Made by a program: the position numbers and the translations under genes
Notes under the pieces: model-generated
Database searches by the model: none
Seen by the model: the letters and a program-made list of their open reading frames with translations, nothing else
What the model was told of the DNA's origin: nothing
DNA from: Candidatus Nitrospira nitrificans
Lineage (GTDB): Bacteria > Nitrospirota > Nitrospiria > Nitrospirales > Nitrospiraceae
Assembly: GCF_001458775.1 (NCBI RefSeq)
Contig: NZ_CZPZ01000011.1
Location: 1 to 64,000, forward strand
Reading direction: 5' to 3'
DNA length: 64,000 nucleotides
Shown here: in pieces, positions 56,136-64,000 of the stretch
Layout of the letters: the number at the start of each line of letters is the position of its first letter
Position numbering within the stretch: position 1 is the first letter of the stretch

Positions 56136-56699
56136 ATGCTATTGGTCATCGATAACTACGACTCCTTTACGTACAACCTCGTCCAGTATCTCGGAGAATT
56201 GGGGGAAGATGTGCAGGTCTATCGAAACGATAAAATTACGCTCAACCAGATCGAGGAACTGCAGCCGAGCCGTCTTGTGATTTCCCCGGGGCCGTGCACA
56301 CCAAGGGAGGCGGGTGTTTCAGTCGACGCGATCCGTCGGTTCGGGGGGAAGCTGCCCATTCTCGGCGTGTGCCTGGGGCATCAGTCGATGGCCGTTGCCT
56401 ACGGAGGAGAAGTCGTTCGCGCTCCGCGTTTGATGCATGGAAAGATGTCGCAGATCAAGCACGACGGCAAGACCATCTTTCAATCGTTGCCCAATCCCTT
56501 CGACGCGACGCGCTATCATTCCCTTATCGTCGATCGAGGTACTCTCCCGGAGTGTTGCGAGATTTCCGCCGAGACCGCCGAAGGTGAGATCATGGGAATC
56601 CGTCATAAGACGCTGGGTGTCGAAGGGGTCCAATTCCATCCTGAATCGATTCTGACGACCGTCGGGAAAGACCTGCTCCGAAACTTCTTGAAACTCTAA
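56136..56699 (+). CDS. trpG: Anthranilate synthase component II (glutamine amidotransferase)
   Basis: 187 residues from ATG 56136 (a GTG at 56127 is in frame). [23 protein letters not shown] is the family start, [13 protein letters not shown] the oxyanion strand, GVCLGHQSM the catalytic Cys, and [11 protein letters not shown] the His/Glu. It supplies ammonia to TrpE and may also serve as PabA, since no separate pabA is visible. Confidence 0.95.
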   Translation: MLLVIDNYDSFTYNLVQYLGELGEDVQVYRNDKITLNQIEELQPSRLVISPGPCTPREAGVSVDAIRRFGGKLPILGVCLGHQSMAVAYGGEVVRAPRLMHGKMSQIKHDGKTIFQSLPNPFDATRYHSLIVDRGTLPECCEISAETAEGEIMGIRHKTLGVEGVQFHPESILTTVGKDLLRNFLKL

Positions 56700-56740
56700 C
56701 AGAATGCATTCCGCCACCGATCTCCTTTACTGAGAGTCTC

Positions 56741-57754
56741 ATGATCAAAGACGCGCTTGCCAAATTAGCCGACCGAACCGATCTTTCCGCGCAAGAGGCC
56801 GAGACGATCATGTTGGAGATCATGGATGGGGCCGCGACCTCGGCTCAGATGGCCGCCTATCTCATGGCGCTCAGACAAAAAGGTGAAACGGTCGCTGAAG
56901 TCGTCGGTTCGGTGCGCGCCATGCGGGAACGAGCGATCCGAATCAGAGTCGGCTCGTCGATCGTTGTCGATACCTGCGGAACGGGAGGGGATGGGGCCGA
57001 TACGTTCAATATTTCCACGACCGCGGCATTCGTGGTCGCAGGGGCCGGCATTACCGTGGCCAAGCACGGAAATCGCTCCGTGTCCTCAAGGTCCGGCAGC
57101 GCGGATCTCCTGAGCATGCTCGGTGTGACGATCGACATCGAGCCAAGTCGTGTGGCCGATTGTATCGACGAAGTCGGTATCGGTTTCTTGTTCGCGCCGC
57201 TCTATCACGGCGCGATGAAACAATGCGCGGGCGTGCGCCAGGAAATGGGAATCCGGACTATTCTGAATGTGATCGGTCCGCTGGCGAATCCGGCCGGGGC
57301 CACCCATCAAGTGCTTGGGGTCTACGATGCGAAGTGGACCGATATTCTTGGGCGTGTTCTCCTGGAGCTAGGAACCCAACATTGTTTCGTGATTCACGGC
57401 CTGGATGGCCTGGATGAGATCACCTTGTCGGACCGGACGAAAGTGGCTGAAGGCAAGGGTGGTGTCGTGTCGAGTTATTTTATCGCGCCGGAGGAATTCG
57501 AGGTCCGGCGTACGGCGCGAAAAGAATTCGCCGGCGGTTCGCCGGAGGAAAACGCGCGAATGACGAAAGAGATTCTACAGGGCAGGAAGGGGCCGAGGCG
57601 GGACATCGTGTGCCTAAACGCCGCGCCTGCGATGGTCGTCGGTCAAAAAGCGAAGACACTCAAAGATGGATTCCGTCTTGCGCAGCAGACCATCGATTCG
57701 GGTGCCGCCTCCGAGAAGCTGGAGCGGCTCATTGCGTTCACCAAGAAGGCGTGA
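56741..57754 (+). CDS. trpD: Anthranilate phosphoribosyltransferase
   Basis: 337 residues. DTCGTGGDGADTFNISTTAAFVVAGAG carries the PRPP loop, then KHGNRSVSSRSGSADLLSMLG and RTILNVIGPLANPAG. It joins anthranilate to PRPP. Family length and order in the operon are normal. Confidence 0.96.
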   Translation: MIKDALAKLADRTDLSAQEAETIMLEIMDGAATSAQMAAYLMALRQKGETVAEVVGSVRAMRERAIRIRVGSSIVVDTCGTGGDGADTFNISTTAAFVVAGAGITVAKHGNRSVSSRSGSADLLSMLGVTIDIEPSRVADCIDEVGIGFLFAPLYHGAMKQCAGVRQEMGIRTILNVIGPLANPAGATHQVLGVYDAKWTDILGRVLLELGTQHCFVIHGLDGLDEITLSDRTKVAEGKGGVVSSYFIAPEEFEVRRTARKEFAGGSPEENARMTKEILQGRKGPRRDIVCLNAAPAMVVGQKAKTLKDGFRLAQQTIDSGAASEKLERLIAFTKKA

Positions 57755-57761
57755 GTGATGC

Positions 57762-58589
57762 ATGATTCTCGATCGCATCCTTGAGCACAAGCGAGCCGAA
57801 CTGAGGCATAAGCAGAGCCGTTCCTATCTGGCCGACCTCAAGGCGGCGATCCGGGATGCTCCGCCGGCTCTTGGGTTCGCCGTCACCCTGGATGCCACAA
57901 GGTCTCCTGCCGGCCCGGCCTTGATCGCGGAAATCAAGAAAGCGTCGCCGAGCCTGGGGCTGTTACGAGAAGAATTTTCGGACACGTTCGATTATTTGGG
58001 GCTTGCGCGAACATACCGGGAGCATGGGGCAGCGGCCCTATCCGTCTTGACCGACAAGGACTTTTTCCAAGGCGACCTTCGGTATCTCAAAGAGATCAAA
58101 CAAGCCTTGCCGATTCCGGCGCTCAATAAGGAGTTCATGGTCGGCGACGTGCAGTTTTATGAGGCGCGGGCCCACGGCGCCGATGCCGTCTTGCTGATCG
58201 TGGCGGCGTTGGAGCGGCGCCAACTGATGGATTTCCATGCCCTAGCCACGGAACTCGGCATGGATAGTCTGTTTGAAACCCATCATGAGAGAGAGCTGGA
58301 TACGGTTCTAGAGTGGATTCCCGCTGCGAGGATGATTGGGATCAACAATCGGGATCTGAACACGTTCACCACCGACCTCAATGTGACGTTTCGCTTGGCG
58401 AAACGAATTCCTCCCGATAGGCTCATCATCAGTGAGAGCGGGATTCAGGGTCGGGATGACGTGACTAAGCTGGCCGAGGCAGGGGTCCATGCCATGTTGA
58501 TCGGAGAGTCGCTCATTCGCGCGGAGCACACAGCAGACAAAGTTCGAGAGTTGCTTGGCTTGGCTGCGCGCAGTGAAGGGGCCGGCTAA
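57762..58589 (+). CDS. trpC: Indole-3-glycerol phosphate synthase
   Basis: 275 residues, (beta/alpha)8 barrel. ALIAEIKKASPSLG, AALSVLTDKDFFQGDLRYL, ALNKEFMVGDVQFYEAR, GINNRDLNTFTTDL and ISESGIQGRDDV are the family motifs, including the catalytic Lys and Glu residues. It follows trpD by 7 bp and is not fused to trpF. Confidence 0.96.
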   Translation: MILDRILEHKRAELRHKQSRSYLADLKAAIRDAPPALGFAVTLDATRSPAGPALIAEIKKASPSLGLLREEFSDTFDYLGLARTYREHGAAALSVLTDKDFFQGDLRYLKEIKQALPIPALNKEFMVGDVQFYEARAHGADAVLLIVAALERRQLMDFHALATELGMDSLFETHHERELDTVLEWIPAARMIGINNRDLNTFTTDLNVTFRLAKRIPPDRLIISESGIQGRDDVTKLAEAGVHAMLIGESLIRAEHTADKVRELLGLAARSEGAG

Positions 58590-58597
58590 ACTTCAAC

Positions 58598-59224
58598 ATG
58601 AAAATCAAGATCTGCGGGATTACCAATGTCGAAGACGCGGCCGTGACGGTCAAGGCTGGCGCGGACGCCTTGGGGTTTGTCATGTATCGTAAAAGCCCCC
58701 GTTTTGTCGAGCCGGCGGTGGCCAGGGCTATTGTGGCGGGCCTTCCGCCTTTTGTGCTCCCTGTGGGGGTGTTCGTCAATGAAGAGGCGGAGAAAGTTCG
58801 AGCGCTCATGGACGAATGTGGATTTGCCTTGGCTCAGCTCCATGGAGATGAATCAGCTCTCTATTGTCAGACCCTCGGACGTCCGGCTCTGAAGGCCTTT
58901 CGGCTGAAGGACCGGGGTACATTTCTCGCCCTGGCTGAATTTCAAGGGTGCGCGAATGTGCGAGGGTTTCTCATTGATGCGTTTTCGGACCAGGCCTATG
59001 GCGGCACGGGGCAAACAGTCGATTGGACATTGGCTCAGGAGGCGGCTCGCTCGACGCCGATCATTCTGGCTGGGGGGTTGAATCCGACAAACGTCGCAGA
59101 AGCGATCAGAGCGGTCCGTCCCTATGGAGTTGATGTCAGCAGCGGTGTGGAGAAGAGCCCTGGCAAGAAGGATCCTGACAAGGTGAAAACTTTTATCGAG
59201 GCGGCGAGACTTGTGCCCCTCTGA
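58598..59224 (+). CDS. trpF: Phosphoribosylanthranilate isomerase
   Basis: 208 residues. KICGITNVEDAAVTVKAGADALGFV carries the catalytic Cys, AQLHGDE follows, and the catalytic Asp lies in LIDAFSDQAYGGTGQTVDW. ILAGGLNPTNVAEAI and GVDVSSGVEKSPGKKDPDKV are the phosphate site. Monofunctional form. Spacing to trpC is 8 bp. Confidence 0.96.
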   Translation: MKIKICGITNVEDAAVTVKAGADALGFVMYRKSPRFVEPAVARAIVAGLPPFVLPVGVFVNEEAEKVRALMDECGFALAQLHGDESALYCQTLGRPALKAFRLKDRGTFLALAEFQGCANVRGFLIDAFSDQAYGGTGQTVDWTLAQEAARSTPIILAGGLNPTNVAEAIRAVRPYGVDVSSGVEKSPGKKDPDKVKTFIEAARLVPL

Positions 59225-59271
59225 TCGCCATGGCTATACTCGCGGAAATCCATTGAGGAGGGGTTGATTCC

Positions 59272-60465
59272 ATGCCAATGCTTCCAGACAGCCATGGCCG
59301 GTTCGGAGCTTATGGTGGGCGGTATGTGCCCGAAACCCTCATGCCGGCGCTTTTGGAGCTGGAGACAGAGTATGCCAAGGCAAAAAAGGACCGCCGATTT
59401 CAATCGGACCTTGCCTATTATCTCAAACAGTATGTTGGGCGCCCTACGAGTCTCTATCGTGCCGATCGGCTGACGAAAAAGTTGGGCGGGGCAAAAATTT
59501 ACCTGAAACGGGAAGACCTGTGCCATACCGGCGCGCACAAGATCAACAATGCGATCGGGCAGGTCTTGCTGGCCTTGCGCATGAAGAAGCCGCGAATCAT
59601 CGCCGAAACGGGAGCCGGTCAACACGGTGTTGCAACCGCAACGGCGGCTGCCATGTTCGGCTTGCAGTGTGAAGTCTACATGGGCACCGAAGATATGCAG
59701 CGCCAAGCGCTGAACGTCTTCCGCATGCGTTTATTGGGCGCGACGGTGACCGGCGTCAATGCCGGCAGCCGCACCCTCAAGGATGCCATCAGCGAAGCGA
59801 TGCGCGATTGGACCACGAACGTGCGGACCACACATTACATTCTCGGGTCGGTGTTGGGCGCGCATCCCTATCCCATGATGATCCGCGATTTCCAGGCGAT
59901 CATCGGCAAAGAAGCGCGGAAGCAGATTCTTTCCGCTGAACAACGGTTGCCGGATTATCTGGTGGCCTGTGTCGGGGGAGGGAGCAACTCGATCGGTCTG
60001 TTCCATGCGTTCCTCCGCGACCTCAAGGTCAAGATGATCGGAGTGGAGGCCGGGGGGCTTGGGATCGAGAGTGGAAAACATGCGGCAAGGTTTTCCGGCG
60101 GGAAGCCGGGGGTCTTGCAAGGCACCATGACCTATCTGCTTCAAGACGAGAATGGGCAGATCAATTCGACCCATTCCGTCTCGGCGGGATTGGACTATGC
60201 GGCGGTTGGTCCGGAGCATAGCCTCTACCGTGACCAAGGCCGGATCGACTACACCTTTGCGACGGATGCCGAGGCGTTGGCGGCCTTTGATCTGCTGGCT
60301 CGTGAAGAAGGAATTGTGCCGGCGTTGGAAAGCGCCCATGCCATTGCGCATGTCATCAAGCTCGCACCCACACTGAAAAAGTCACAGGTGATCATCGCCA
60401 ACCTTTCCGGTCGTGGAGATAAAGATGTGCAGCAAGTGGCGAGGATGCGAGGAGTTGAGCTATGA
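59272..60465 (+). CDS. trpB: Tryptophan synthase beta chain
   Basis: 397 residues. [23 protein letters not shown] at the start, [20 protein letters not shown] with the PLP lysine, [34 protein letters not shown] (phosphate loop) and [13 protein letters not shown] at the end. This is the TrpB1 type that pairs with TrpA. GAGGAGG precedes the ATG. Confidence 0.97.
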   Translation: MPMLPDSHGRFGAYGGRYVPETLMPALLELETEYAKAKKDRRFQSDLAYYLKQYVGRPTSLYRADRLTKKLGGAKIYLKREDLCHTGAHKINNAIGQVLLALRMKKPRIIAETGAGQHGVATATAAAMFGLQCEVYMGTEDMQRQALNVFRMRLLGATVTGVNAGSRTLKDAISEAMRDWTTNVRTTHYILGSVLGAHPYPMMIRDFQAIIGKEARKQILSAEQRLPDYLVACVGGGSNSIGLFHAFLRDLKVKMIGVEAGGLGIESGKHAARFSGGKPGVLQGTMTYLLQDENGQINSTHSVSAGLDYAAVGPEHSLYRDQGRIDYTFATDAEALAAFDLLAREEGIVPALESAHAIAHVIKLAPTLKKSQVIIANLSGRGDKDVQQVARMRGVEL

Positions 60466-61265
60466 GGGGGCGGCTGGAAGCGACGTTTAAGCGATTGCGC
60501 GACAAGAGCGAGAAAGCGCTCATTGCCTATCTCATGGCGGGGGACCCTGGGTTGGCAGAAACGGAACAGTTAGTGGTGGCCTTGGAACAGGCCGGGGCGG
60601 ATATCATCGAACTGGGTGTCCCCTTTTCAGACCCAATTGCCGATGGGCCGGTGATTCAGCAGGCCGCCGAGCGGGCGTTGAAGAGCGGCACGTCGCTGCG
60701 GAAGATCCTGGATTCCGTGAAGTCGCTCAGGCAGCGCACAGAGATCCCGATCGTCCTTATGTTGTATTACAACTCGATCCATGCGATGGGGTACGAGCCG
60801 TTTTGTACGGCTGCGACGACTGCCGGCGTGGATGGCTTGATCGTGCCGGATATGCCGCCGGATGAAGCAGGGCCGCTCAAAGGTCCCGCCGATGCTGCCG
60901 GTCTGCCGCTCATTTTCTTGCTCGCGCCGACCAGCACACCCATCCGACGAAAACTTGTGGCGGAAGAATCGCACGGGTTTGTCTATTACGTCTCCTTGAC
61001 CGGTATTACCGGGGCAAAGCTCAGCAACGTGACGGACATCCAACAGAATGTTCAAAAGCTCAAGAAAGTCTCGGCGTCTCCCGTCGCCGTCGGCTTCGGT
61101 GTCGCAACGCCCGAGGATGCCGCGCAGGTCTCGAAAATGGCGGATGGCGTCATCGTCGGCAGCGCCATTGTGAAACGCATTGCGTCCCACCAGCAAGATC
61201 CTGGGATGGTCGGGCACGTCGCTGAGTTTGTGCGGTCGCTCAAAGCCGCGATGGCGCCGGCCTAG
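60462..61265 (+). CDS. trpA: Tryptophan synthase alpha chain
   Basis: 267 residues. [40 protein letters not shown] (catalytic Glu), [32 protein letters not shown] and [16 protein letters not shown] are the family motifs. It overlaps trpB by 4 bp and ends the operon. No clear terminator was seen after it. Confidence 0.96.
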   Translation: MRGRLEATFKRLRDKSEKALIAYLMAGDPGLAETEQLVVALEQAGADIIELGVPFSDPIADGPVIQQAAERALKSGTSLRKILDSVKSLRQRTEIPIVLMLYYNSIHAMGYEPFCTAATTAGVDGLIVPDMPPDEAGPLKGPADAAGLPLIFLLAPTSTPIRRKLVAEESHGFVYYVSLTGITGAKLSNVTDIQQNVQKLKKVSASPVAVGFGVATPEDAAQVSKMADGVIVGSAIVKRIASHQQDPGMVGHVAEFVRSLKAAMAPA

Positions 61266-61474
61266 CTAGCCACACACGAATCGACTTTCCAATCCAAAGA
61301 AGGATCGCTGAGACGGTTACGGCGAACATTCTGACTAGCCATAGGATCGATCAGCTTTCCGCACCGACAGATGCACAATTAACAAGGGAGAAAACCTTGT
61401 CGTAGGGATAGTTATGTGGTGGATGGTCAATGCTCCGCTATGTAGGATCCAAGATCTGACGATAGGATTTTAAC

Positions 61475-61596
61475 ATGCGGCGAGTCAGCTGGATGTTCAC
61501 CTTCGCCACCGTCTACAACCTGGTGGGCATCGCAATCTAGTCAAAGCCGCGGCCTTCAAGAAAAGAGGACTGGTTGCTCAACATGGAGCTTATTAG
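61475..61596 (+). pseudogene. Decayed transposase C-terminus (IS5-like DDE family), frameshifted
   Basis: From 61475 the frame reads MRRVSWMFTFATVYNLV and then breaks. In the next frame it continues RNLVKAAAFKKRGLVAQHGAY to a stop at 61594-61596. Together they match the usual end of IS5-type transposases (RVxWMFTxAxxxYNLVRxRxL). One lost base and at least one substitution near 61530 explain the break. The rest of 61266-61474 shows no further recognisable transposase. Confidence 0.6.
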
Positions 61597-61682
61597 GTGC
61601 ATGCGCACAGCGTTTTCCGCAGCCTGCTAGGAGGCTGCATGTGATCTCTGGTCCTCGCCGTCACCCTGAAGGTTTTTGCCGG

Positions 61683-62798
61683 TCAGTTGGCGTCCCCGAT
61701 AACTGCTCGTGGCTGCTTCCGAACAGGCTTCATTACCAAATATCTGGCTATAGGCACCTTCCCTACACCAAGCGTGACGAGTACTGAAACGGCATAGACC
61801 ACAAGGGCACCAAGAACTTCTCTCAAGGGCCAATTCCCCAGTTTCGACCATAGGATCGGTCTAAGCGTATACATCACCAGAATGTGGGACACATAGACTC
61901 CCAAGGTGAATCGGGCCAGGAAAGGGAGGGGAGTCGATTGACCCAATGTAGGCTTCGCGAGCGCCAGGAGGAAGATACCTATGCTCAGGGCAATGCCCCC
62001 CAAGAAGGCGTGTTTCTGAATGACCAGGTATGAACTCTGAAACAGAGACCGCATGACTGTCCCTTCGATTATGGTAAAAACATACCCTCCTACAATCAGA
62101 CTGCACGCCATGGCCATCGAGGGCTGTTCTCGTTCTGCAAGCCACCACCCAAGGGCTGTGAGGAGAATGGCCAGCATCCATTTCCCAAGATAAATGGCCG
62201 AGTTGAAGGGATCTCCACCAATGAATTCCTCAGCGAGTATCAAGACGTAGAGGATGACAATCAAATGAATCAGGTACTTCTGCAGTTGAAAAACCGCAAC
62301 CAATGTCAAAGCGGCAAGGCTGGCTATGAGAGCGGGTAGGAACCAAAGATGCCAGACCGGGCGCCCTCCCTCTAGGAAAAGATGGATATGTTTGTCGGCG
62401 AGGATATGTATGTTCTTCTGAACTGCCGAGTAAAACGGTTGCCACCAGCCATGGCTAAGGACCTCGGTAGGCCAATTTGACGGAACCACGATGTAGATGC
62501 ACAGCCATCCGAAGAGTAACCATCCGAGAGGGGAAGTATATCGAAGAAAGTGAGCAATGAAATCTTCGTGTGGCAATGCTGATTGCCGGAAAAAATATCC
62601 GGCTGTGATCAAGAAATACGGCAACCCCATCCACCAGAGTAAATGCCCGGTGAGGACGACGGGTCCGGCGAGGACTACAGGGAGGTGCCCCTCTGCGAAC
62701 CGTGAGAGATTAGGGACAAAGGTGGAGGTGTGCCAGAGGATCACCGCAAAGATGGCGAGCACCCGAAAACTTTCTATGCTGGCTATGCGTATCTTCAC
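61683..62798 (-). CDS. Acyltransferase 3 family membrane protein (OafA/YrhL-like)
   Basis: 371 residues with about ten membrane segments. RIASIESFRVLAIFAVILWHTS contains the conserved R/H near the N-terminus (E-x-x-R-x-x-A and W-H). GLPYFLITAGYFFRQ resembles the second motif, and WHLWFLPALIASL the third. Such proteins O-acylate sugars of LPS, capsule or small molecules. It stands alone between two transposase relics, so it may have been transferred. Confidence 0.8.
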   Translation of the reverse strand: MKIRIASIESFRVLAIFAVILWHTSTFVPNLSRFAEGHLPVVLAGPVVLTGHLLWWMGLPYFLITAGYFFRQSALPHEDFIAHFLRYTSPLGWLLFGWLCIYIVVPSNWPTEVLSHGWWQPFYSAVQKNIHILADKHIHLFLEGGRPVWHLWFLPALIASLAALTLVAVFQLQKYLIHLIVILYVLILAEEFIGGDPFNSAIYLGKWMLAILLTALGWWLAEREQPSMAMACSLIVGGYVFTIIEGTVMRSLFQSSYLVIQKHAFLGGIALSIGIFLLALAKPTLGQSTPLPFLARFTLGVYVSHILVMYTLRPILWSKLGNWPLREVLGALVVYAVSVLVTLGVGKVPIARYLVMKPVRKQPRAVIGDAN

Positions 62799-63084
62799 CA
62801 GATCATATCCTTCGCCATCCCTGAACGAAACAGTTCAAGAAGAGCGTTTGGCATTGTCTCCTCATCAGCTTGCGGTTCCGATTCAGGCTTTCCCTCGTAG
62901 GGTTCAGCGGCAGTGCATCAATCTATCACAAGAGTGTTCCGGAGCCCTGATCTAACTTATGAAGAAATTCGTCAAACTAGCTGTAGAAAGCATATAAGAA
63001 TGAAGTGAAATGTGCCTATCGGATAAAACCCGAATGCGTGATCAGATTGTCCTCTGAAAAGATCCATCAAATGATCGGCAGGGA
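62799..63084. other. Non-coding interval upstream of the acyltransferase gene
   Basis: No credible gene or RNA seen. It should contain the promoter of the minus-strand acyltransferase gene, but no convincing -35/-10 pair was identified. Confidence 0.4.
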
Positions 63085-63385
63085 TTAGCCAAAGCTCGCC
63101 CATGGGACGAGCTTCAAGGCCGGGTACTAGTCGACCGCGAGCGGTTCGTCGAAGGTCCGGCGCCTAGGCTTCAAGATATGCGTCTCTTTAACGAGATTCC
63201 CCTGACGGCAGCGTTTTGCTTCACGACCGATGCTCATTCAACTCTTCGGATCGAGGATTTGCATCGATCGGTCACGGCGCAATGACCACTCGCCGGCCAG
63301 CCATAGCCTCTTGGAGATCGGCCGTGCCGTGGGCTTGCACTATGCGACGATCAGTCGCATTGCGTTTCTCCGAGACAGTGGTTGA
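63085..63385 (+). pseudogene. Relic of a REP-associated (RAYT, Y1/IS200-like) transposase C-terminus
   Basis: Three fragments in different frames fit one RAYT C-terminus. First WDELQGRVLVDRERFVEG from about 63103 (cf. WxxLRGQxxLGSExFV), then LRIEDLHRS (cf. RPSLEDLF), then HSLLEIGRAVGLHYATISRI ending at the stop 63383-63385. The last is the typical YSxxEIxxxxGLHYATVSR helix-turn-helix-like end. The frame changes and internal stops mark it as dead. The catalytic HUH and Tyr parts are missing. Confidence 0.6.
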
Positions 63386-63522
63386 TCCAGGCCTGATCCT
63401 CTATCTTTCTCTTCTTGTGTGTTCTCAGAAATTTATCTGAAAGGATCTAGGCGCTAGGGGTTGGGCAAACAACGGTCCATAGGGCTATTCGCTGATCCTG
63501 CCCCATTGGACGAGGAGACACC

Positions 63523-64000
63523 TCACCGATGCGCTCGATGGTTGGCTCGCAGGTCTTTCCGATCGTGATGCATCTTGCGTCGATCCTTCCGGGCTTTGTG
63601 GCGGTCTTCCCGACGATGCTGCCGATCGGCTTGAAGGTCCTGTCGGTCGTATGGGAGTTCCTGACGGGCGTGGTGCAGGTCTCGCCGATCTTGATGAAGC
63701 TGTCCCACATTGGCTCGGTCCCGTACATCCTGCCGAGGCTGTTGCCGATCACGGCGAACCACTGCTTCGTCTTGCCGGAGATCCCGCCGGTCGCCCTGGA
63801 TATCTTGGTTGTCACGGCGTTCATCGTGCGGCTTACGATGACCTTCACGAAGCTCCTGCGTGTTCTGTTGCACCTCGCGCCACGGGCGTCGCGGTTCCGT
63901 GAATCCCTGACTGAATTCGGTCTCGGGGAAGACAGCCTGGGCGGAGGTCGGTCCGCTACTAAGCATCGCCATTGCCATACTCACCTGTATGACAATTCTA
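63523..64000 (-). CDS. Secreted Arg/Asp-rich repeat protein, 5' partial
   Basis: The frame is open to the window edge, with an in-window GTG at 63984. The visible start (IVIQVSMAMAMLSSGPTSAQA) is the end of a signal peptide whose true Met probably lies beyond 64000. The mature part, about 130 residues, is extremely rich in R, D, Q and H. It has repeated units of the type D-R-x-D-L-x-x (DRRDLRQ, DRRDLHH, DRQDLQA, DRKDLRA), predicted as a long charged helix. I know no function. An overlapping frame on the same strand (63447-63848) is judged a shadow. Confidence 0.65.
   Translation of the reverse strand, partial: RIVIQVSMAMAMLSSGPTSAQAVFPETEFSQGFTEPRRPWREVQQNTQELREGHRKPHDERRDNQDIQGDRRDLRQDEAVVRRDRQQPRQDVRDRANVGQLHQDRRDLHHARQELPYDRQDLQADRQHRREDRHKARKDRRKMHHDRKDLRANHRAHR

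Noticed and set aside
63447-63848. 133-codon minus-strand frame overlapping the Arg/Asp repeat gene
   Set aside because: It lacks an export signal or motif; the repetitive codons of the real gene keep this frame open.

Overview
The window is a chromosomal segment of a Gram-negative, diderm bacterium of moderately high GC (by eye about 55-60%). The best guess is a Nitrospira-like member of the Nitrospirota. This rests on a long dcw cluster that runs into pgeF-yggS-proC-yggT-divIVA, a B12-dependent (class II) ribonucleotide reductase as the only RNR seen, a PilS/PilR/PilC set, many small lipoproteins and REP-like palindromes. The phylum is an inference; meso-diaminopimelate peptidoglycan (DNPR motif of MurE) and lipoprotein signals are seen directly.

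Layout. 1-1750 is a small accessory edge: the 3' end of an IS3-family element abutting a ParB-like gene whose stop codon appears to be supplied by the IS end, then a mazEF toxin-antitoxin pair. 1.8-6.5 kb holds cstA, yajQ, an Asp-box propeller lipoprotein and a secreted repeat protein. 6.7-24.5 kb is a complete division and cell-wall cluster (rsmH-ftsL-ftsI-murE-murF-mraY-murD-ftsW-murG-murC-murB-ddl-ftsQ-ftsA-ftsZ) behind a near-consensus sigma-70 promoter and three 10-bp-phased TGGGN-like boxes that look like an MraZ operator, although no mraZ is present. A REP-like palindrome sits between murD and ftsW. 24.5-28.9 kb continues with pgeF, yggS, proC, yggT, divIVA and a serine hydrolase.

29-38.7 kb carries pgsA, the type IV pilus gene pilC, the pilS-pilR two-component system, ispE, and a mutY-NUDIX-exonuclease repair operon in which MutY lacks its C-terminal domain. 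39.3-42 kb has two tRNA methylthiotransferases (miaB, mtaB) on the minus strand. 42-53.7 kb includes an AmpG-like permease, nrdJ with a control region containing DnaA-box and NrdR-box candidates, a tandem ACT protein, an RlpA-SPOR lipoprotein, a CorC/CNNM transporter and ligA. 53.8-61.3 kb is a LysM lipoprotein gene followed 9 bp later by a complete trpEGDCFBA operon. 61.3-64 kb is a second accessory edge with decayed transposase fragments (an IS5-like C-terminus and a RAYT-like C-terminus), an acyltransferase-3 gene, and an Arg/Asp repeat protein that runs off the window.

No rRNA, tRNA, CRISPR array or recognisable defence island was found. The observations most worth following are the MraZ-like boxes without mraZ, a duplicated FtsZ C-terminal peptide motif, the MutY/NUDIX split, the REP-like element inside the dcw operon together with a RAYT relic, and a probably leaderless mtaB transcript. 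All motif, promoter and family calls were made by eye from the sequence, without database searches.
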